This document shows, in pieces, positions 6,762 to 12,491 of a stretch of DNA of 16,468 nucleotides. The DNA comes from Streptomyces rubellomurinus. GTDB lineage: Bacteria; Actinomycetota; Actinomycetes; Streptomycetales; Streptomycetaceae. A model generated the notes under the pieces. It had not been told where the DNA came from and ran no database searches. It saw nothing but the letters and a program-made list of their open reading frames with translations. Position numbers and translations under genes: made by a program. Where the stretch lies: contig NZ_JZKH01000130.1 in assembly GCF_000961885.1 (NCBI RefSeq), forward strand, positions 1-16,468. Reading direction: 5' to 3'. Positions within the stretch are counted from its first letter, which is position 1. The number at the start of each line of letters is the position of its first letter.

Positions 6762-7640
6762 ATGAGTGCCATCGTGATGACCGACCGAGTTCGCCTGCTG
6801 CGCGCCGTGGTCTTCGCCGCGCTGTGCGTGGCGCTGGCCGCCGCGGCGCACGTCGCCATGTCCGGCGCCGGCGTCTCGCCGGCCGTGCTGGCCGGCGCGT
6901 TCGGGGCCGTCCTCGGACTGACCTGGCTGCTCGCCGGGCGGCGGCGCGGGCTCGCAGTGATCGGCGTCTGGATGGTGGCGGCGCAGGGCGCGCTGCACCT
7001 GCTCTTCGAACAGGCCGGGGCGGCCGCCCGTGGGGGCGGCGCCGGCCTGGGCCGCCTCGCCACCACGGACTGGGCCGCGCTGCTGCTCTGCAACCCGGAC
7101 CGGGCACCGGGCGGCCTCTCCGCCGCCGAACTGGCACGGATGGCCGGCCTCGACCCGGGCGGCCCGCCGCCGGCGGGCCGTCTGCACGTCATGGCCGGGA
7201 TGCACCACGGGGCGGCGGCGCACGCCGCCTCGGGGGGCGGCGGCATGGCGCACGACGCGGCGGCGGGCAGGGTGTCCGGCGCTGCTGACGGGATGACGGA
7301 CGGCGTGTCCCAGGGCATGGCGCACGGCATGGCGCACGGCATGTCGCCGGGGATGCTCGCCGCACACGTGCTGGCCGCGCTGGCCTGTGCGTTGCTGCTC
7401 TGGCGCGGCGAGGCCGCGCTGGTGCGGCTGTTCGACCTGCTGGGCGCGCTCGGCGGGGTGGTCGCCGGGGCGCTGCTGCGGCCGCTGCTCCCGCTGCTGG
7501 CACTGGTCGGGCGGCCTCTCGGCTACCGGCGGCCGGCCGCGCCCCGGCCCGTCGACCGCGCCGCCCGGCCGCCCCGGTCGGTGCTGCTCACGCATGCCGT
7601 CGTGCGGCGCGGGCCGCCGGCTCTCGCGTTCGCCTGCTGA
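6762..7640 (+). CDS. Membrane protein with Met/His-rich loop, possibly copper-related
   Basis: This 292-aa membrane protein has hydrophobic helices near residues 15-33, 40-58 and 64-82, and at 197-215 after a long loop. Further hydrophobic stretches at 223-250 may be membrane-embedded. The loop (about 142-202) is packed with Met and His: MAGMHH, GMAHD, and the repeat GMAHGMAHGMSPGM. Such clusters are known to bind copper or silver in other proteins, so a metal-handling role is inferred; no named domain is recognised. The Arg-rich C-terminus (VRRGPPALAFAC) is typical of a cytoplasmic tail. ATG at 6762 was chosen; ATG at 6777 is also possible, and neither has a strong ribosome binding site. It follows the MBL gene by 116 bp on the same strand and converges on the zinc-finger gene. 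Confidence 0.72.
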   Translation: MSAIVMTDRVRLLRAVVFAALCVALAAAAHVAMSGAGVSPAVLAGAFGAVLGLTWLLAGRRRGLAVIGVWMVAAQGALHLLFEQAGAAARGGGAGLGRLATTDWAALLLCNPDRAPGGLSAAELARMAGLDPGGPPPAGRLHVMAGMHHGAAAHAASGGGGMAHDAAAGRVSGAADGMTDGVSQGMAHGMAHGMSPGMLAAHVLAALACALLLWRGEAALVRLFDLLGALGGVVAGALLRPLLPLLALVGRPLGYRRPAAPRPVDRAARPPRSVLLTHAVVRRGPPALAFAC

Positions 7641-7982
7641 CGCGCCCGCCGCGCTCCTTCCGCCCTCCGCCGTCGTACCGGTTCCGGCTGTTCACGCTGT
7701 CGCCGGTCACCGGCCGCCGGGGGCCTCACCCGTGGCGGGCAGGTCGCCCCTGCCGGTCGGTCGCACCCTGTGCCGCCGCCGTGCCGGGGCCCGGGCCTCG
7801 CCGCTGACGCCGCCCTCCGGGAGGTGCGACGCGGTGCGCGCGACGCCCACGGACGCCGACGGTGCCGCCACGCGCGGCGCCGTCCCCAGCCCTTCCCCCG
7901 GGACCTTCCCATGCCTCACCACGACGGCGCGCCGACTCCGGCCCGCGCCCGCTCCGCCTTCGCCGTTCCGGCTTCGGCCGCT
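7641..7982. other. Intergenic stretch without a supported gene
   Basis: This 342-bp stretch separates the convergent membrane protein and zinc-finger genes. A pyrimidine-rich plus strand leaves long open frames, including one from ATG 7911 that runs antisense through the zinc-finger gene, but their predicted proteins are Arg/Ala/Pro-rich and look like shadows. A hairpin at 7861-7881 (8-bp stem with one G-T pair, CACGC loop) could help end transcription. Nothing else was recognised. Confidence 0.5.
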
Positions 7983-8231
7983 TCAGCGCGGCCCGTCCGC
8001 CGACCCGGTTCCCGCTTCGCCCAGCCCGGCCAGCAGCCGGGCCGACCACTCCTGCGAGGGGCCGTCCGCGGCGGTCCGCCCGGTGCGGGTGCGCAGCCGC
8101 TCGGCGTGGTCCAGCCACGTGCGGCAGCCGGTGCAGCGCGCGAGGTGCTTGTCCAGACGGATGCCCGGCAGGCCGGTCGGTTCGCCGTCGAGCCGGGCGG
8201 ACAGAGCGGTACGGAACTGCGCGCATCTCAT
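7983..8231 (-). CDS. Small zinc-finger (zf-HC2/ZAS) protein, probable anti-sigma factor
   Basis: This 82-aa soluble protein has the HxxxCxxC motif of zinc-binding anti-sigma domains: His29, Cys33 and Cys36 within KHLARCTGCRTWLDH, with Cys3 near the start as a possible fourth ligand. There is no membrane helix. It is divergent from the ECF sigma gene with only 55 bp between starts, a common arrangement for a sigma factor and its partner. It therefore probably holds that sigma factor inactive, perhaps sensing redox state or a metal through the cysteines; both the pairing and the signal are inferred. ATG at 8231 was chosen; GTG at 8249 in frame is possible. No strong ribosome binding site is seen. 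It is shorter than many ZAS proteins and has little beyond the zinc-binding helix pair. Confidence 0.8.
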   Translation of the reverse strand: MRCAQFRTALSARLDGEPTGLPGIRLDKHLARCTGCRTWLDHAERLRTRTGRTAADGPSQEWSARLLAGLGEAGTGSADGPR

Positions 8232-8245
8232 CTGACCATCGTCTC

Positions 8246-8260
8246 GCACGGTCGCCGTGC
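8246..8260. promoter_or_regulatory. Inverted repeat between the divergent sigma and zinc-finger genes
   Basis: GCACGG (8246-8251) and CCGTGC (8255-8260) form a perfect inverted repeat with a 3-bp spacer, in the middle of the 55-bp gap between the two divergent starts. It could be an operator shared by both genes. Confidence 0.35.
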
Positions 8261-8286
8261 CGGGACCGGCCGGGTGGGGGGCTGCC

Positions 8287-8856
8287 GTGGATGACGACCA
8301 GCTCACCGCGCTCGCGCTGACCGCCCGGGCCGGCCGGGCCGCCGACGTCGAGGCCTTCATCCGCGCCACCCAGCGGGACGTCTGGCGGTTCGTGGCCCAT
8401 CTCACGGACGTGCAGTCCGCCGACGACCTCGCCCAGGAGACCTTCCTGCGCGCGCTGCGCGGCCTGCCCGCGTTCGCCGGACGCTCCTCGGCCCGCACCT
8501 GGCTGCTCTCGATCGCCCGGCGGACGGTGATCGACCGCTACCGGATGGCCGCCGCCCGGCCACGCTGCGCCGCGCTGCCGGACTGGCAGGAGGCGGCGGA
8601 GCGTCAGGGGGCGGGGGCCGCGCCGGCCGCCGGGTTCGAGGACGGCATCGCGCTCGGCGACCTGTTGGACCGGGTGCCCGCGCAGCGGCGGGAGGCCTTC
8701 GTCCTGACCCAGGTGCTCGGCCTCAGCTACGTGGAGGCGGCGGAGGTCGCCGGGTGCCCGGTCGGCACCGTCCGCTCCCGTGTCGCCCGCGCCCGGGAGG
8801 AGCTGATCGCCCGGCTGCGGGCGGCCGAGCACGGGGAGCTCGCGACGGCCTGCTGA
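8287..8856 (+). CDS. sigC: ECF RNA polymerase sigma factor, SigC-like
   Basis: This 189-aa extracytoplasmic-function sigma factor directs RNA polymerase to its own set of promoters. Region 2 spans about 20-88 (DVWRFVAHLTDVQSADDLAQ, then ETFLRAL and SARTWLLSIARR), and region 4 about 122-175, with the DNA-binding helix-turn-helix GLSYVEAAEVAGCPVGTVRS. The spacing and wording closely follow what I recall of Mycobacterium tuberculosis SigC ([21 protein letters not shown] in that protein), closer than to SigE or SigR. GTG at 8287 has a GGGGGG ribosome binding site a few bases upstream. It is divergent from a zinc-finger protein that may be its anti-sigma factor; I know of no such neighbour for M. 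tuberculosis SigC. The gene symbol is by similarity only. Confidence 0.87.
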   Translation: MDDDQLTALALTARAGRAADVEAFIRATQRDVWRFVAHLTDVQSADDLAQETFLRALRGLPAFAGRSSARTWLLSIARRTVIDRYRMAAARPRCAALPDWQEAAERQGAGAAPAAGFEDGIALGDLLDRVPAQRREAFVLTQVLGLSYVEAAEVAGCPVGTVRSRVARAREELIARLRAAEHGELATAC

Positions 8857-8918
8857 GCGGACGGGCGGCGGGGGCTCCCGGCCGGCTGCGGACGACTGAC
8901 GGCCGACTGATGTCAGCG

Positions 8919-8987
8919 AACAGATAACAGATAACAGCTTTCAGATTTCAGCTTTCATCATCTGTTATCTGTTCGCTGAAAGTTGTT
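8919..8987. repeat. Second AT-richer heptamer hairpin, downstream of the sigma gene
   Basis: A perfect inverted repeat has 20-bp arms (8913-8932 and 8960-8979) around a 27-nt loop. From 8919 the left side is a run of heptamers AACAGAT, AACAGAT, AACAGCT, TTCAGAT, TTCAGCT, then TTCATC. The right side reads ATCTGTT, ATCTGTT, CGCTGAA, AGTTGTT. The loop segment 8933-8944 can also pair with 8976-8987 (one G-U pair), giving an alternative structure. It shares words, order and the TTCATC centre with the hairpin at 397-451. It may terminate the sigma gene transcript, and it marks the left edge of the isonitrile gene group. Confidence 0.75.
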
Positions 8988-9046
8988 CGCGCGCGACCGT
9001 CGTCCGTCCGGGGGCGTCTTGCCCGCGTGCGCGGGGGCCGCGCGCC

Positions 9047-9406
9047 ATGGCCATTCGGCCGCCGCCGCCGGCGGACGGGCCCCGGGACGGCGACGCCATC
9101 TCCGCGTCGCCACTGGAGGCCGCGCCGCGAGCCATCGCGCTACTGCGCGCCGCGAGGGCGGAGTTGGACGAGGTGCTCCGGGAGTACCGCGACGGGCTCA
9201 CCGAGGTCTACCAACTGCAGACGATGACCGGCTGGCGGGGCACGGGCCACCGTCCCACGGAGGGCGTCAACTCCTTCCTCGGCCCGATCAGGGGCGAGGA
9301 GCGGAGGTCGAAGCGCATGACGGAGCTGCTGTTCAGCGGCGGCACCCTCCCCCTGAAGCCGGACGGCGGGATCGACTTCGGGGCGATCGAGCGCGGCGAG
9401 TTCTGA
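9047..9406 (+). CDS. Hypothetical protein, 119 aa
   Basis: I do not recognise this protein. It has strong third-position GC bias and a plausible mix of residues. A helical part at about 28-58 (ALLRAARAELDEVLREYRDG, then LTEVYQLQTM) is followed by a Gly/Arg-rich middle and the end DGGIDFGAIERGEF. There is no signal peptide, membrane helix or cysteine. ATG at 9047 has a run of G about 9 nt upstream. It lies between the heptamer hairpin and the MFS exporter gene, 133 bp before the latter on the same strand, so it could be the first gene of the isonitrile group or an unrelated neighbour. Confidence 0.6.
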   Translation: MAIRPPPPADGPRDGDAISASPLEAAPRAIALLRAARAELDEVLREYRDGLTEVYQLQTMTGWRGTGHRPTEGVNSFLGPIRGEERRSKRMTELLFSGGTLPLKPDGGIDFGAIERGEF

Positions 9407-9453
9407 GCCCCCTCCCGCGCACCCGCGAAGAAATCCTTCAGGTGTTCGGAACC

Positions 9454-9465
9454 AGGGGCGCCCCT
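9454..9465. promoter_or_regulatory. 12-bp palindrome in the promoter region of the MFS-P450-isonitrile genes
   Basis: AGGGGCGCCCCT is a perfect palindrome in the 133-bp gap upstream of the MFS exporter gene, about 75 bp before its start. It could bind a regulator of the gene group, but no regulator gene is in the group and chance palindromes are frequent in such GC-rich DNA. Confidence 0.25.
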
Positions 9466-9480
9466 CCCCCGACTGCTGTA

Positions 9481-9509
9481 CCGGACCCCGCCGACGAGGC
9501 GGTGTCCGG
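9481..9509 (+). promoter_or_regulatory. Hairpin in the leader of the MFS exporter gene
   Basis: Two 12-bp arms, 9481-9492 and 9498-9509, pair with one mismatch around a 5-nt loop (GACGA). The structure ends 30 bp before the ATG at 9540 and before the GGAGGG ribosome binding site. It could be an operator, a leader hairpin, or a terminator for the upstream small gene; no T-tract follows. Confidence 0.35.
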
Positions 9510-9539
9510 CAGAACAGCGGCAGTCGATCGGAGGGCACC

Positions 9540-10931
9540 ATGGCGGCTCACCAGAACCCCTCCCCAACGAATTTGACGGATCGTCGGATTCCGCAACCGA
9601 CGCAGGACCGGTGGAGCCTGGTCGTGGCCGCCGGGTTGCTCTCGTTCGTCGCGATGCTCGACATGAACGTGGTCAACCTGGCGCTCACCGACATCTCGGT
9701 CGGCCTGCACGTCTCCCCCGGTGTCGCCCAGTGGGCCGCGCTCGGGTACCAACTCCCTCTGGTGGCCCTGCTGTTGCCCGCCGGCCGATGGCTGGACCAG
9801 GTCGGCACGCGACCGGCGCTGCTGCTGGCCGTGGGCGGCTTCGCCGGCTGCAGCGTGCTGGCGGCACTCGCGCCGTGGGCGGCCTGGCTGATCGCCGCCC
9901 GGCTGGCCCAAGGGGCCTTCGCCGCCGTGCTGTTCGTGCTGATGCCGGTGCTCGCCGCCACCTCCGTACGGCCGGAGCTGCGCGGGCGGGCGATGAGCGT
10001 GCCCGCCACGCTGGGGCCGCTCGGGGCCGTCACCGGGCCGGTGGTCGGCGGGCTGCTGCTGGACCACTTCGGCTGGCGGGCGGTCTTCCTGGTCAAACTG
10101 CCGGTCTGCCTGGCCGCCGCCCTGATCGTGCACCGATGCGCCCCTCGGCGCGGCGGGCTGCGGCCGCCCGAGCGCGAGGCGCTCGGCGACGCGGCGCTGA
10201 TCGGTGCCGCCGTCGCCTCCGTCCTGCTCGGCCTCACCCTGTCCGCGCGGGCGCCGCAGTGGCTGCTGCTCGCGCCGGCCGCCGTCCCACTCGTGCTGCT
10301 GTGGCTGCGCCGGCCCGGCGGGCGGCCGGTCGCGGAGCTGCTGCGCACCGCCCGTACCGCCGGGGCGAACGCCTCGGTGCTGGCGCTCGCCGCGGGCTTC
10401 GCGGCCTGCCACTACCTGCTCGCCCAGAATCTTCGCGGCCCGCGCGGCGAGAGCGCGACCGCCACCGCGCTGACCATGCTGGCCTTCCCGCTCGGCATGG
10501 TGCTGGCCGGCCGGTTCGGCGGGCGGCTCGCCGACCGCTGGGGCGCCCGCCCCACCGCACTGCTCGGCGCCGCCGTCACCGCGCTCGGCCTGGCCCTGCT
10601 CGTCCCGCTGGACCCCGGCTGGTCCGGCGGCGAGATCGCCTGGCGGCTCGCCCTGGCCGGCGCCGGGATGGGCCTCAACGGCGGCCCCACCCAGGCCCTG
10701 GTGATGTCCGCCGCCCCGCCGGGCCGGCTCGCCACCGCCGGATCCGCCGTCCAGCTCTGCCGCAGCCTGGGCTTCGCGCTCGGCCCCGCGCTCGGCACCG
10801 CCGCCGCCCTGGCCGGCGACCGCGCCGGCACCGGCAGCGGCACCGGTGCGCACACGGGCCTGGCCCTGGCCGCCCTGCTGGCGGCGTCCGCCGTGGCGCT
10901 GCTCGCCCGGCGCCGCCCGTCCGCCCGCTGA
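9540..10931 (+). CDS. MFS drug/metabolite exporter, DHA2 (EmrB/QacA-like) family
   Basis: This 463-aa proton-driven exporter of the inner membrane has about 14 hydrophobic helices. Family marks are LDMNVVNLALTDIS (40-53), the DHA2 version of the first-helix motif; GRWLDQVGTRPALL (82-95), motif A between helices 2 and 3; and LGPLGAVTGPVVGGLLLDHFGW (158-179), motif C typical of exporters. ATG at 9540 has an ideal GGAGGG at 9530-9535. It is the first large gene of a same-strand set with a P450 (67 bp downstream) and an isonitrile synthase. The likely job is therefore to export the isonitrile product, or to protect the cell from it. The substrate is inferred from context only. Confidence 0.9.
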   Translation: MAAHQNPSPTNLTDRRIPQPTQDRWSLVVAAGLLSFVAMLDMNVVNLALTDISVGLHVSPGVAQWAALGYQLPLVALLLPAGRWLDQVGTRPALLLAVGGFAGCSVLAALAPWAAWLIAARLAQGAFAAVLFVLMPVLAATSVRPELRGRAMSVPATLGPLGAVTGPVVGGLLLDHFGWRAVFLVKLPVCLAAALIVHRCAPRRGGLRPPEREALGDAALIGAAVASVLLGLTLSARAPQWLLLAPAAVPLVLLWLRRPGGRPVAELLRTARTAGANASVLALAAGFAACHYLLAQNLRGPRGESATATALTMLAFPLGMVLAGRFGGRLADRWGARPTALLGAAVTALGLALLVPLDPGWSGGEIAWRLALAGAGMGLNGGPTQALVMSAAPPGRLATAGSAVQLCRSLGFALGPALGTAAALAGDRAGTGSGTGAHTGLALAALLAASAVALLARRRPSAR

Positions 10932-10998
10932 CCTCACGCATCGACCCCGCGGCCCGATCTCACCGTCCCGCCGCCAACTCCCCGAAGGAACACCGAAG

Positions 10999-12393
10999 AT
11001 GACCGACACCGCCCACCAGGGCGCCGAGGCCGCGCGCTGCCCGTACGCCGGAGGCGACGGCGGCCCGCTGCCCGATCCGGTGCCGCTGTACGGGCCCGCG
11101 TACAAGCGCGACCCGTACCCGCTCTACCGGCGGATGCGCGAGGCCGGGCCGGTGCACCGGGTGGAGTTCCCGAGCGGCATCCACGCCTGGCTGGTCACCG
11201 GCTACCAGGCCGCCCACGCCGCCCTCAACGACCCGCGCCTGGGCAAGAACCACGCGCTCGGGAACGCCAACTGGCGCCGACTGGCGTCGATCATGCCCGA
11301 GCCGCAGCACTCGGCGCTGCAGGTCCACCTGCTGCACCAGGACCCGCCGAAGCACACCTCGATGCGCCGGCTCGTGCTGGACGCCTTCGCCCCGCGCCGG
11401 GTGGAGTCGCTGCGCCCGCGCTTCCAGCAGCTCGCCGACGCCCTCGTCGACGAGCTGCCCGAGACCGGCGGCGCCGACCTGGTGGCCGGATTCGCCGCCC
11501 ACTACCCCTTCCGGGTGCTCGCCGAAGTCATCGGCCTGCCCGCCGAATTGGCCGCACGTTTCGACCGCGACTGGGGCAAGGTCGTCCAGCCGGTGGGCCC
11601 GCAGGACCCGGGCCGGCCCGCGTACGAGGCACGGCTGCGCGGCCTGCAGACGTACATCGCGGACGTGGTCGACCGCAAGCGCGCCGACCGCGCGGCGCCC
11701 GGCTGGACGGCGACCGAGGACCTGCTCGGCCGGCTCGTCGAGGCCCACGACGCGGGCGAGTTGAGCCGCGCCGAACTCGACTCGATGGTGTTCCAGCTGC
11801 TGGTCGCCGGGCAGGAGCCGGTCACCAACCAGATCACCACCATGGTGGTCACCCTGCTGCGCCACCCCGACCAACTCGCCCGGCTGCGAGACTCCTTGCT
11901 CGGCTCCTCACCCGACACCCCGCGCGACTCCCCGCGCGACTCCTCGCCCGACCGGCCGGGCCACGACCCGGGCACGCTCGCCCGCGCCGTGGAGGAACTG
12001 CTGCGCCACGACGCCGCGTTCGAACTCACCACCTGGCGGTTCCTCGCGGAGGACGACGACCTGTTCGGCACCACCGTCCCGGCCGGAGACTCGGTGATCG
12101 TCTCGCTCTGCGCCGCCAACCGCGACGAGGCGCGCTTCCCGGACGCCGACCGGCTCGACCTCGACCGCACGCCCAACGCCCACCTGGCCTTCGGCCACGG
12201 CATCCACTACTGCCCCGGCGCCGCCCTGGCCAGGGCCGAACTCCAGGTCGCCCTCGCCACCCTGCTCACCCGGCTGCCCGGGCTGCGCCCCTCGCCGGAG
12301 CCCGGCGAGGGACTGGACGAGCTGGGCTGGATCCCCGCCGTCCTGGCGCGCGGGGTCGACCGGCTGCCGGTCGCCTACGACCGCCGCGCCTGA
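10999..12393 (+). CDS. Cytochrome P450, paired with an isonitrile synthase
   Basis: This 464-aa soluble class I bacterial P450 would need ferredoxin and reductase from elsewhere, as no redox partner is nearby. Heme-binding loop FGHGIHYCPGAALAR at 398-412 has Cys405 as the iron ligand. The ExxR motif is ELLR at 333-336. In the I-helix, LLVAGQEPVTN (267-277) keeps the acidic residue (Glu273), but the usual following Thr is Pro274. Residues about 300-325 form a Ser/Pro/Asp-rich insert (SPDTPRDSPRDSSPD) before the ExxR helix, in a place where most P450s have a short turn. ATG at 10999 follows GAAGGAA with suitable spacing. By its neighbour it probably oxidises or couples an isonitrile made from Tyr or Trp, as CYP56 follows Dit1 in yeast and a P450 follows xanthocillin synthase in Aspergillus. 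The substrate is inferred. Confidence 0.9.
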   Translation: MTDTAHQGAEAARCPYAGGDGGPLPDPVPLYGPAYKRDPYPLYRRMREAGPVHRVEFPSGIHAWLVTGYQAAHAALNDPRLGKNHALGNANWRRLASIMPEPQHSALQVHLLHQDPPKHTSMRRLVLDAFAPRRVESLRPRFQQLADALVDELPETGGADLVAGFAAHYPFRVLAEVIGLPAELAARFDRDWGKVVQPVGPQDPGRPAYEARLRGLQTYIADVVDRKRADRAAPGWTATEDLLGRLVEAHDAGELSRAELDSMVFQLLVAGQEPVTNQITTMVVTLLRHPDQLARLRDSLLGSSPDTPRDSPRDSSPDRPGHDPGTLARAVEELLRHDAAFELTTWRFLAEDDDLFGTTVPAGDSVIVSLCAANRDEARFPDADRLDLDRTPNAHLAFGHGIHYCPGAALARAELQVALATLLTRLPGLRPSPEPGEGLDELGWIPAVLARGVDRLPVAYDRRA

Positions 12394-12400
12394 CCACGCC

Positions 12401-12460
12401 GCCCCGCGCACCCCCGCGCACCGCCGCGCACCGCCGCGCACCGCCGCGCACCGCCCCGAC
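12401..12460 (+). repeat. 10-bp tandem repeat between P450 and isonitrile synthase genes
   Basis: The stretch 12401-12460 consists of six 10-bp units: GCCCCGCGCA, CCCCCGCGCA, three exact CCGCCGCGCA copies (12421-12450), and a diverged CCGCCCCGAC. It fills most of the 98-bp gap between the two genes and ends about 20 bp before the ribosome binding site of the second. It may affect co-transcription or simply be an expandable minisatellite. Confidence 0.6.
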
Positions 12461-12491
12461 TTCCCCGCCCCTCGTCACGGAGGACCCCGCC

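Noticed and set aside
7770..8294. 174-aa plus-strand open frame between the membrane protein and sigma genes (possible start 7911)
   Set aside because: It runs antisense through the zinc-finger gene, has shadow-like composition and no recognisable motif.
9448..9475. GGAACC as a -35 box of an ECF-type promoter upstream of the MFS exporter
   Set aside because: No convincing CGT-type -10 box lies at the right distance, so direct control by the SigC-like factor cannot be claimed from sequence.
9438..11105. 555-aa minus-strand open frame opposite the MFS exporter gene
   Set aside because: It is Gln/Gly/Arg-rich antisense of a clear transporter gene with no domain of its own.
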